A stretch of 11,648 bases of DNA from an uncultured Allobaculum sp. GTDB taxonomy: Bacteria > Bacillota_I > Bacilli_A > Erysipelotrichales > Erysipelotrichaceae. A program made the translations under genes and the position numbers. The DNA lies in the NCBI GenBank assembly GCA_948467695.1, contig CAOKFJ010000029.1, forward strand, positions 1 through 11,648. The letters run 5' to 3'. Positions within the stretch are counted from its first letter, which is position 1. The number at the start of each line of letters is the position of its first letter. The notes beneath the pieces were generated by a model, which was not told where the DNA came from, ran no database searches, and was given only the letters and a program-made list of their open reading frames with translations. Positions 6,091 through 11,648 of this stretch are shown one piece after another.

Positions 6091-7058
6091 TGAAGACGAT
6101 CCGCATTGATTCGACAAAAACATACGATTTGCCGGAAAGCGTATGCGCGCTCGGCTTTTTCGACGGCATTCACCGCGGTCACCAGCAGCTGATTCAGGCG
6201 GCGATCGATGACGCAAAAGCGCAGGGAAGAAAAAGCGCGGTGCTCACTTTCGATCCCGATCCATGGAAAGTGCTCAAGCCCGATGCCGAACTGACGCATC
6301 TTAGCGCGCTCGACGACAAGACGGCGATTCTGAACGCTATGGGCGTCGACCTCTTTTATGTGGTTGAATTCACACGCGATTTTGCCGGATTCTCGATTGA
6401 AGAATTTCACGCGTTTTTAAGCGGACTGAACATTGCCGGCATCGTATGCGGTTTTGACTATACGTATGGAAAAAAGGGAATCGGCAATACGCAGACGCTT
6501 GCCGCTGCCGATGAGTTTTCGCTTCGCGTCATCGACCAGATTTCCGATGATCTTGCAAAAATTTCAAGCAGCCGCATTGAAGCGCTTCTCGATGATGGCG
6601 ATGTCGCCAAAGCCAACGAGCTGCTTGGCTACATGTACTCCATCAAAGGCGTGATTGAGCCCGGATTTCAGCGGGGAAGACAGATCGGCTTTCCGACAGC
6701 CAATCTCGATTTTTCCAGTGAAGAAGTCTGCCCGGCGCATGGCGTGTATGCGGGATATGTGTATGTGGATGGCCAGTATCGCGGCGCGATGATCAACATC
6801 GGCAAGAATCCCACGTTCAACAACACTAATCGCACGATCGAAGCGTATATTTTCGATTTTGAGGGCGATCTGTACGATCACGCGGCGCGTTTCTTCTTCG
6901 CGAAGAGACTTCGCGGCGAGATTCGCTTTTCGAGTGTCGATGATCTGAAAAAACAGCTGACCAAGGATGTGGACAGCGCCAGAGAGGCTCTTAAAGAGCA
7001 CGAAGCAGAGTTTGAAACGACTAAACGCCTGTGGTCTCTGGCCGGATCAGTCTGTTAA
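6090..7058 (+). CDS. ribF: Bifunctional riboflavin kinase/FAD synthetase RibF
   Basis: A 322-residue enzyme that phosphorylates riboflavin to FMN and adenylates FMN to FAD. The N-terminal FMN adenylyltransferase domain (about 15-180) has GFFDGIHRGH (22-31) with the HxGH nucleotide-binding motif, and GFDYTYG. The C-terminal riboflavin kinase domain (about 183-305) has RGRQIGFPTANLDF, GVYAGYV, NIGKNPTF and the conserved Glu in EAYIFDFEGDLYD. Two adenylyltransferase positions are unusual: the expected PHP motif reads PDP (56-58), and the ISSTxIR-type motif reads ISSSRIE, with Glu164 in place of the conserved Arg. The kinase half looks normal. A charged tail of about 20 residues follows. It is translationally coupled to truB; GGGGG about 8 bases upstream is a weak ribosome binding site. 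Confidence 0.94.
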   Translation: MKTIRIDSTKTYDLPESVCALGFFDGIHRGHQQLIQAAIDDAKAQGRKSAVLTFDPDPWKVLKPDAELTHLSALDDKTAILNAMGVDLFYVVEFTRDFAGFSIEEFHAFLSGLNIAGIVCGFDYTYGKKGIGNTQTLAAADEFSLRVIDQISDDLAKISSSRIEALLDDGDVAKANELLGYMYSIKGVIEPGFQRGRQIGFPTANLDFSSEEVCPAHGVYAGYVYVDGQYRGAMINIGKNPTFNNTNRTIEAYIFDFEGDLYDHAARFFFAKRLRGEIRFSSVDDLKKQLTKDVDSAREALKEHEAEFETTKRLWSLAGSVC

Positions 7059-7310
7059 ATGCTTCAGCCGCAGACGCTGCGGCAATACTATGCAAATGGA
7101 CGCAGTAACGCCGCGCTGCACGATACAATACAGGTCGAGAACATACCGTATATGCTCGCTTCGATTTCCCGTTTTTGAGGCATATACAGGAATGCGGGTC
7201 TGTTTTATCATATACAGAAGACTGCCGCAGATCTTCATAACGATATTCTGTGAGCAGATCAGCGATAAAGCGCACACTGCCGGCTATGCCGTGCACATCG
7301 GCGTCAATTT
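7059..7310. other. Non-coding, structured spacer between ribF and the Asp23 gene
   Basis: No gene is recognisable; open frames on both strands have no family resemblance. A tight GC hairpin (GCCGCAG 7067-7073, loop ACG, CTGCGGC 7077-7083) follows the ribF stop but has no T-run, so it is at best a weak terminator. Further on GTATATGC (7148-7155) can pair with GCATATAC (7180-7187), or its first seven bases with CATATAC (7209-7215). The sequence CATATACAG occurs twice here (7181-7189, 7209-7217) and once more at 10142-10150. Confidence 0.45.
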
Positions 7311-7339
7311 TTGAGTTTGACGGTGTGCAATGGTATACT
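7311..7339 (+). promoter_or_regulatory. Promoter of the Asp23-family gene
   Basis: TTGAGT (7311-7316) and TATACT (7334-7339) are separated by exactly 17 bases, a good sigma-A promoter. The expected transcription start is near 7346, giving a leader of about 20 bases with AGGTGA (7354-7359). Confidence 0.75.
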
Positions 7340-7364
7340 TGAGCAGTAAAGTCAGGTGAAAATT

Positions 7365-7694
7365 ATGCCAAATGAAACAAGTGTAATGAAAGTTCAGGAC
7401 CAGTACGGTTCCGTTGTGTACAACCGTTCTGTCTTCTCTGCGATTGCCCGCAATGTCATTGACGAAAGCAAGGACGCCGAGGCGGCGGAAAGCTCGAAGA
7501 TGTTCAATTCCGAAAAGCTCTCCCGCATCGAAGAAGGAAAGCTCTACATCTCGATTCCCGTACGCGTCAGCTGCAAAGCCAATGTGACCGATGTTTGTGC
7601 TGCACTGCAGACCAAGATTTACGAAAGTATTGAATACATGACCGACTACAAGCCGGAATCCATCGAGATTCAGGTCGTCGGCTTTATCTTCTAA
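7365..7694 (+). CDS. Asp23/Gls24 family protein, YqhY-like
   Basis: A 109-residue protein of the Asp23/Gls24 (DUF322) family. The family pattern is clear in YNRSVFSAIARNVIDES, then KLYISIPVRVSCKANVTDVCAALQTKIYESIEYMTDYKPESIEIQVVGF (given here as the general region 58-107), the usual alternating strands and helix ending in a V-x-V/GF motif. In Bacillus yqhY sits next to accBC and just before nusB, and has been linked to control of acetyl-CoA carboxylase; here the nusB side is kept but accBC is not in view. Start: ATG 7365, 5 bases after AGGTGA; a GTG at 7356 in frame lies within that site. It has its own promoter and is followed at once by a terminator. Confidence 0.88.
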   Translation: MPNETSVMKVQDQYGSVVYNRSVFSAIARNVIDESKDAEAAESSKMFNSEKLSRIEEGKLYISIPVRVSCKANVTDVCAALQTKIYESIEYMTDYKPESIEIQVVGFIF

Positions 7695-7720
7695 GGGAAA
7701 TCGGCGGATTTCCCTTTTTT
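7695..7720 (+). terminator. Intrinsic terminator/attenuator between the Asp23 gene and nusB
   Basis: A perfect 8-bp stem (GGGAAATC 7695-7702, GATTTCCC 7707-7714) with a 4-base GGCG loop is followed by six T (7715-7720). It begins right after the Asp23 stop and ends 13 bases before the nusB ATG, with the nusB ribosome binding site immediately after it. No promoter is visible between this terminator and nusB, so nusB expression seems to need readthrough. Confidence 0.88.
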
Positions 7721-7733
7721 AGAAAGGACCTTT

Positions 7734-8537
7734 ATGACAGAGTTTAACGCACTTACAGACGGAAGCCGGATGAGCGAAGAGGAAGTGAATTCGAAACTCG
7801 AACTGCTTCCCGAAAACGTGTACGAAGCCATCAAAGACCGTCTAGACGAGATTCCTTTCGAGATTCGTCTTGCCCTCGCCACGGAAACACCGCTTCCTGG
7901 CGAAACGCTTAAAAAATACGGTATTCCCATGGACCCCGCCATGTCCGTTACCGGAAAGAAAGCACGTAAGAAAACCATGGCGGATCTGCGTGAAATGGAC
8001 GATGAGGAACTGGCTGAAAAAGTCGCCAATCTATCTCCGTTCGTTTATGACGCTATCAAAGACCGACTGGATGAAATTCCCAAGGAAGTCAAGGAAGCCC
8101 TCGTGCAGAAGATCGAACTCCCCCGTTCGACCATGATCCGCTATGGCATCCCCTCCAACCGTCATCAGATGCGCGTCATCGCACTTGAAGCGCTCTATGC
8201 CAATCTGCTGGTCGGCACCGATATCCGTAAAGCCCTCGTTCAGGCGCTGTGCAATTCGAACCAGGCGGACGGCTTCCTTTGCATGCTGACGATGGATACC
8301 GTGGATAACAAGGAAGAATTCATCGAAACCATCACGCCGCTTCTTCAGGAAGGCTGGAGCTTCGATCGTCTCCCTGTCATCGAACAGGCGATTCTGCTGA
8401 TGAGCTGCGAGGAAATCCTCGAAATGGGCACCGAAAAAACACCGGTGATCAACGAAGCGGTAACGCTGTGCAAAGAGTACGGCGATGCCGACTCGCCCAA
8501 ATACGTCAACGCGATTCTGGATAAAATCGAAGGATAA
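7734..8537 (+). CDS. nusB: NusB with a duplicated N-terminal extension
   Basis: A 267-residue protein, about twice the usual NusB length (130-150). Residues 141-267 are a NusB domain: RHQMRVIALEALYANLL matches the opening R..AR..ALQ.LY helix, and LPVIEQAILLMSCEEILEM, TPVINEAVTLCKEYG and KYVNAILDKI match the C-terminal helices. NusB binds NusE (S10) and boxA RNA in antitermination of rRNA operons. Residues 1-140 are not part of known NusB: they hold two tandem 53-residue copies (13-65 and 88-140) joined by a basic linker (KKARKK, 75-80). I do not recognise this repeat. There is no stop or restart between the parts, so it is a true fusion. Start: ATG 7734, 5 bases after AAAGGA; the next gene, xseA, follows after 6 bases. 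Confidence 0.93.
   Translation: MTEFNALTDGSRMSEEEVNSKLELLPENVYEAIKDRLDEIPFEIRLALATETPLPGETLKKYGIPMDPAMSVTGKKARKKTMADLREMDDEELAEKVANLSPFVYDAIKDRLDEIPKEVKEALVQKIELPRSTMIRYGIPSNRHQMRVIALEALYANLLVGTDIRKALVQALCNSNQADGFLCMLTMDTVDNKEEFIETITPLLQEGWSFDRLPVIEQAILLMSCEEILEMGTEKTPVINEAVTLCKEYGDADSPKYVNAILDKIEG
7770..8153 (+). repeat. Two tandem 53-residue repeats in the NusB N-terminal extension
   Basis: Copy 1 spans 7770-7928 (residues 13-65) and copy 2 spans 7995-8153 (residues 88-140). They align without gaps and share 27 of 53 residues, including the identical core AIKDRLDEIP and the shared end YGIP. In that 10-residue core, 6 of 10 codons differ synonymously, so the protein sequence has been conserved while the DNA has drifted. 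Both copies are acidic and likely helical. Confidence 0.9.
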
Positions 8538-8543
8538 CATCAA

Positions 8544-10079
8544 ATGAAAACCGTAAAAGTTTCCCGTGTCGTCGAGCTGATCAGCGCATTTCTGCGCGAT
8601 CGCGTGCGCTTGAACGATGTCATGATTTCCGGGGAACTCTCCAACGTCAAATATGTCAGTGGACACTGCTATTTTGATCTGAAGGATGAACAGGGACAGC
8701 TGTCCTGTACTCTCTGGCGATCGTATGCCGACAAGGCCGGCTTTCGTCTCGAAGACGGGATGGCTGTCCTTGTTCATGGTACCGTCAACGTATACGCAAA
8801 ACGCGGTTCGCTGCAGCTCAATGTCGACCGCATCGAACTCGACGGCATCGGCGCGCTCTATCTCGAACTTGAGCAGCGCAAGAAAAAGCTTGCCGCTCTC
8901 GGTCTGTTCGATCAGGCGCGCAAGAAACCGCGTCCCAAAGAAATCCAGTCGATCGCGATCGTGACCGGGGCATCGACTGCGGCTTTGCAGGATGCGCTGA
9001 AAACCATCCGCCTTCGCTGGCCGATGCTTCGCGTCGAACTGTTTCCCGCGCCCGTGCAGGGTGTGGAAGCGCCGCCCAAAATTGTCAAAGCGCTGCTCGA
9101 AGCGGATAAAGCCGGACATGACGCCGTGCTGCTTATTCGAGGCGGAGGAAGTTTCGAAGATCTCTTCTGCTTCAACGATGAAGGCATTGTCCGCGCGCTG
9201 GCTGCCATGAAAACCTATACCGTTACCGGCATCGGTCATGAAGTGGATGTCACGCTGGCTGATTATGCGGCAGACCATCGCGCCCTTACGCCAACTGCAG
9301 CGGCGCAGTGGGTAACACCCGATCAGCGCGAGGTGTCGAGCCGTCTTTCGCTTCTGCAAAGACAGCTTGTCGACCGCGCAGGGTATATTCTGGACAACTC
9401 GAAGCAGAAACTTCTCTATCTGCTTGGCTCGTCGCCTCTGTCTTCGCCTGAAGACTATGTAATGGTCCGTCAGGAAAGACTCTCGCGAAATGTCGAACGC
9501 CTGCATTCTTCTTTGATGCAGATCGCGCAGACACACAGAAAGCGTCTTGATCAGCTCGAGACGCAGGTGCAAAGCGAAGCCTGCGCGTATCTGAATCTTC
9601 AGAAATCACGCGCTCAGTCGCTTGAAACGACGCTTTATATTCACTCGCCCTCGGGCTATGTGCAGCGCGAACATGCCAGACTGAAAGGACTGGATGAGGC
9701 TCTTGTGCGAAACGGATCGCATTACGAGCAGACAAGACGCAAGGATTTTGAGCGTCTGCAGTCTTTAATGGAAGCTTTATCGTGGACGCATACACTCGAA
9801 AGGGGCTTTTCGATCGTGACGCAGAACGACCATGTCATTAAAGACAGTGCCGATCTCGCCCTCAATGTGCCGGTTGCCATACAGTTTGCGCAGGGCAGCG
9901 CCCATGCGCGGATCCAGACGGTAAAAACCGAACGGAAAGCCGCTCCCAAACCGAAAAAGCAGAAGTCTTCCATCGTCGAAGATGCGCTTAAACAGTTTGG
10001 CGAGACAGCGGATCAGAATGCATCGTCAAACGATGCAGCAGACGCCACGTCTTCGACAGTCAATCTGTCAGAAGACTGA
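8544..10079 (+). CDS. xseA: Exodeoxyribonuclease VII large subunit
   Basis: A 511-residue protein, the large subunit of exonuclease VII, which degrades single-stranded DNA from both ends to short oligonucleotides. The N-terminal OB-fold (about 1-100) has ISGELSNVKYVSGHCYFDLKD, the normal DNA-binding opening. The catalytic region contains GASTAALQDAL, RGGGSFEDLFCFNDE (about 199-213), GIGHEVDVTLADYAAD (about 230-245) and LTPTAAAQ. A long helical region follows (about 255-430), as in the family. The last 50 or so residues (KTERKAAPKPKKQK onwards, ending acidic) are a low-complexity tail beyond the usual length of about 450. Start: ATG 8544 with AAGGA overlapping the nusB end, 6 bases after the nusB stop, so it is co-transcribed with nusB. 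folD, which lies between nusB and xseA in Bacillus, is missing. Confidence 0.96.
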   Translation: MKTVKVSRVVELISAFLRDRVRLNDVMISGELSNVKYVSGHCYFDLKDEQGQLSCTLWRSYADKAGFRLEDGMAVLVHGTVNVYAKRGSLQLNVDRIELDGIGALYLELEQRKKKLAALGLFDQARKKPRPKEIQSIAIVTGASTAALQDALKTIRLRWPMLRVELFPAPVQGVEAPPKIVKALLEADKAGHDAVLLIRGGGSFEDLFCFNDEGIVRALAAMKTYTVTGIGHEVDVTLADYAADHRALTPTAAAQWVTPDQREVSSRLSLLQRQLVDRAGYILDNSKQKLLYLLGSSPLSSPEDYVMVRQERLSRNVERLHSSLMQIAQTHRKRLDQLETQVQSEACAYLNLQKSRAQSLETTLYIHSPSGYVQREHARLKGLDEALVRNGSHYEQTRRKDFERLQSLMEALSWTHTLERGFSIVTQNDHVIKDSADLALNVPVAIQFAQGSAHARIQTVKTERKAAPKPKKQKSSIVEDALKQFGETADQNASSNDAADATSSTVNLSED

Positions 10080-10110
10080 GCCGCTGCGGATTTATCTTTG
10101 TTTCAATCAG

Positions 10111-10138
10111 CGAAAGCCGCATACGCGTCTTTCGTTTT
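10111..10138 (+). terminator. Possible terminator after xseA
   Basis: CGAAAG (10111-10116) pairs with CTTTCG (10129-10134); inside, after one mismatch, CGC pairs with GCG around an ATAC loop. TTTT follows. It is weaker than the other terminators here, but its position 32 bases after the xseA stop is right. Confidence 0.45.
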
Positions 10139-10362
10139 GATCATATACAGCGCATGCACGCAAAAGAGCATGCCCAAACCTGATACTGCATATGCACGAC
10201 TCTTCAGGAGCGCGTTGTTCAAGCCTTGGCTTGTCATTTCGCATTGCCTGCATCCAACAGTCGCGCATTGATCATTCGTGTCCTGAGCTGCCGCGGATCA
10301 CGCAAAACAACATGTTTTTGCATCGCGCGATCCGACTGACAGGACACAAGCAAGGAGAACAT
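10139..10362 (+). other. Structured non-coding leader of xseB-ispA-dxs
   Basis: The xseA-xseB spacer (283 bases in all) is unusual, since these two genes normally touch or overlap. I see no gene in it and no clear promoter. Its main structure is a long interrupted hairpin, 10278-10347: GTGTCCTG pairs with CAGGACAC at the base, CGGATC (10294-10299) with GATCCG (10329-10334), and GCAAAA (10302-10307) with TTTTGC (10316-10321). It ends 4 bases before the xseB ribosome binding site. Other symmetric elements are CAAGCC-TT-GGCTTG (10220-10233) and two GCATGC copies near 10153-10174. The role is unknown; a cis-acting RNA leader is my inference. Confidence 0.5.
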
Positions 10363-10614
10363 ATGCCCGCATCAAAAAAAGACGCCATCAGCGCGCCGCT
10401 TGGCGAAGACGGAAAGCCAATGAGCTTTCAGCAGGCGATGAGCCGTCTGGAAGCGATTGTCGCCTCACTCAACAACCCCAGTCTTGAACTGGAACAGGCT
10501 ATGGCCGACTTCAAGGAAGGACTGCAGATTTCGCGTTTCTGCCAGAGTCAGCTTGACCATTTCCAGAATGAAATGAACCAGCTCATCGAGCAGTCGGGAG
10601 AAAATCATGCCTGA
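10363..10614 (+). CDS. xseB: Exodeoxyribonuclease VII small subunit
   Basis: An 83-residue protein, the small subunit that pairs with XseA. After a 20-residue N-terminal lead, MSFQQAMSRLEAIVASLNN, then LELEQAMADFKEG and FCQSQLDHFQNEM match the two-helix XseB family (typically 60-85 residues). ATG 10363 is preceded by AAGGAG (10352-10357) at 5 bases; the open frame reaches back to 10192, but that part has no family likeness. The TGA (10612-10614) lies inside the start of ispA, an 8-base overlap typical of translational coupling. Confidence 0.93.
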   Translation: MPASKKDAISAPLGEDGKPMSFQQAMSRLEAIVASLNNPSLELEQAMADFKEGLQISRFCQSQLDHFQNEMNQLIEQSGENHA

Positions 10615-11461
10615 AGCTTTACTTGCCATTAAAGAGCAGTTCGAGTCCGAACTTGCCTCAAGAATCGCCGCTCTGCCCGATTCCCGCATCAAAGAAGCGA
10701 TGGGCTATTCGCTTTTAGGCGGCGGAAAACGCATCCGTCCGATGCTTCTGTTTGCCGCGCTTGACGCTTATGGCGTCGATATGCAGTTTGGTCTTTCCAT
10801 GGCCTGCGCTATTGAAATGATGCATACCTATTCGCTCATTCATGACGACATGCCCGAGATGGACAACGACGAGCTTCGCCGCGGCAAGCCATGCAATCAC
10901 ATTGTATTCGGCAGCGATATCGCCCTGCTTGCCGGAGATGCGCTTCAGACGCTCGCGTTTGAAAGCGCCGCATCGACAAGCGATGCCATCAAAGCCGGAA
11001 AGCTCTGCCTGCTTCTCGCGAAAAAAGCCGGCGCGGCCGGCATGGCCTATGGTCAGGATCTTGATCTGGCTGGCGGAGCGGATACTTCGCTCGACCAGCT
11101 TGAAGCGATTGAAATGTACAAAACCGGCTGTCTGTTCGAACTGCCTCTTTGCGCAGCCGCCATTCTTGCCGGTCATGATGACGATATGGACGAATGGAAC
11201 GCCATCGGCAAAGCCATCGGCATCCTCTTCCAGATTCAGGATGATCTGCTTGAAATGACCGTCAGCGAAGAGCAGATGGGTAAAAGTCTTTCGGATTCCA
11301 AAAACGAAAAAGCGACCGCGATTTCGCTTTTGGGCTATGAAGAAGGCGCGCGCAGAGTCGAAGCCTACTTTGACGAAATCGAAGCGATTCTTGACAGACT
11401 GTCACTCGATGACAAACTGCTGAGATCGCTGATCGATTCGATGAAAAACCGTCATAACTAG
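10607..11461 (+). CDS. ispA: Polyprenyl (farnesyl) diphosphate synthase
   Basis: A 284-residue E-type prenyltransferase that condenses isopentenyl diphosphate with allylic diphosphates, most likely to farnesyl diphosphate. GGGKRIRPML (38-47) binds diphosphate. The first Asp-rich motif is DDMPEMD (80-86), of the bacterial DDxxxxD type, with Tyr75 five residues before it, as expected for a C15 product. RRGKP, GQDLDL and YKTG (171-174) are present. The second Asp-rich motif reads DDLLE (212-216), so the last Asp of the usual DDxxD is Glu. It sits between xseB and dxs, as in Bacillus (yqiD), and is coupled to xseB by the 8-base overlap. Chain length is inferred, not shown. Confidence 0.93.
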   Translation: MPEALLAIKEQFESELASRIAALPDSRIKEAMGYSLLGGGKRIRPMLLFAALDAYGVDMQFGLSMACAIEMMHTYSLIHDDMPEMDNDELRRGKPCNHIVFGSDIALLAGDALQTLAFESAASTSDAIKAGKLCLLLAKKAGAAGMAYGQDLDLAGGADTSLDQLEAIEMYKTGCLFELPLCAAAILAGHDDDMDEWNAIGKAIGILFQIQDDLLEMTVSEEQMGKSLSDSKNEKATAISLLGYEEGARRVEAYFDEIEAILDRLSLDDKLLRSLIDSMKNRHN

Positions 11462-11566
11462 CCGTTTCGAAAAGCCGTTTTCCTGCAGGAAACGACGGAT
11501 AGCTGACGATATCTATACAGATGCTCATGCATACGCATGCATGAAACGGAAAGGAGAGCCACAGGC
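11462..11566 (+). other. ispA-dxs spacer with two symmetric elements
   Basis: This 105-base gap holds a perfect palindrome TTTCCTGCAGGAAA (11479-11492) and an 8-bp hairpin TCATGCAT-ACGC-ATGCATGA (11525-11544) just before the dxs ribosome binding site AAGGAG (11551-11556). Neither is followed by a T-run, so no terminator is called. The sequence TATACAG (11514-11520) recurs in other spacers of this window. Confidence 0.4.
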
Positions 11567-11648
11567 ATGAATCTGAGCGAACTGAACGGTCCTGCCGATC
11601 TTAAAGGGATGTCCGTGAAGGAACTCGAACAACTCGCGCGAGAAATTC
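11567..11648 (+). CDS. dxs: 1-deoxy-D-xylulose-5-phosphate synthase, N-terminal fragment
   Basis: The first 27 codons of a gene cut by the window end. MNLSELNGPADLKGMSVKEL followed by EQLAREI matches the start of Dxs (pattern L..I..P.DLK.LS..EL..LA.EIR). Dxs is the thiamine-diphosphate enzyme that makes 1-deoxyxylulose 5-phosphate, first step of the methylerythritol phosphate pathway that feeds the IspA product. Position after ispA agrees with the Bacillus order. Start: ATG 11567, 10 bases after AAGGAG. The active-site residues lie beyond the window. Confidence 0.82.
   Translation, partial: MNLSELNGPADLKGMSVKELEQLAREI

Noticed and set aside
7021..7296. Minus-strand open frames in the ribF-Asp23 spacer
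   Set aside because: They overlap the end of ribF, have no family resemblance or ribosome binding site, and the region looks structured rather than coding.
8031..9572. A 513-codon open frame on the minus strand opposite nusB and xseA
   Set aside because: Its length follows from rare use of codons on the sense strand whose complement is a stop (TTA, CTA, TCA). It crosses two well-identified genes, resembles no family I know and lacks a start context.
10192..10362. A longer XseB starting at 10192
   Set aside because: The extra 57 residues have no family likeness, the region forms a strong hairpin, and ATG 10363 has an ideal AAGGAG.

Overview
The window looks like chromosomal housekeeping DNA from a low-to-medium GC Bacillota. 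Erysipelotrichia is my best guess, but it rests only on gene content and protein flavour. Evidence for Bacillota: a Spx protein with the CxxC redox switch, a YeeN-type YebC, an Asp23/YqhY protein just upstream of nusB, and the run xseA-xseB-ispA-dxs, which matches the Bacillus order yqhY-nusB-(folD)-xseA-xseB-yqiD-dxs. folD is absent here. I saw no mobile element, CRISPR array, tRNA or rRNA gene.

Layout. After a terminator of an upstream gene (18-41), 248-2520 holds an AmmeMemoRadiSam module: a MEMO-AMMECR1 fusion protein overlapped by its radical SAM partner AmrS. The natural AmrS start seems to be a GTG at 1705, and its reading frame is cut by an in-frame TAA at 1744-1746, inside the conserved N-terminal cysteine cluster. 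Convergent to this is spx (minus), then divergent yebC (plus), then convergent ttcA (minus). ttcA is divergent from a truB-ribF pair whose promoter predicts a leaderless mRNA. An Asp23-family gene with a good promoter follows, then an intrinsic terminator, then nusB, xseA, xseB, ispA and the first 27 codons of dxs.

How the genes work together. truB, ttcA and yebC serve tRNA modification and translation; ribF makes FMN and FAD. xseA and xseB form exonuclease VII. ispA and dxs serve isoprenoid synthesis. NusB is a transcription antitermination and rRNA synthesis factor. The AmmeMemoRadiSam proteins form a widespread set whose biochemical role is still unsettled.

Most notable: (1) NusB carries an N-terminal extension of about 140 residues made of two tandem 53-residue repeats; (2) the in-frame stop in AmrS; (3) an intrinsic terminator that sits directly before nusB; (4) the predicted leaderless truB transcript; (5) several structured, non-coding spacers, including a long interrupted hairpin before xseB and a perfect dyad at the yebC promoter.
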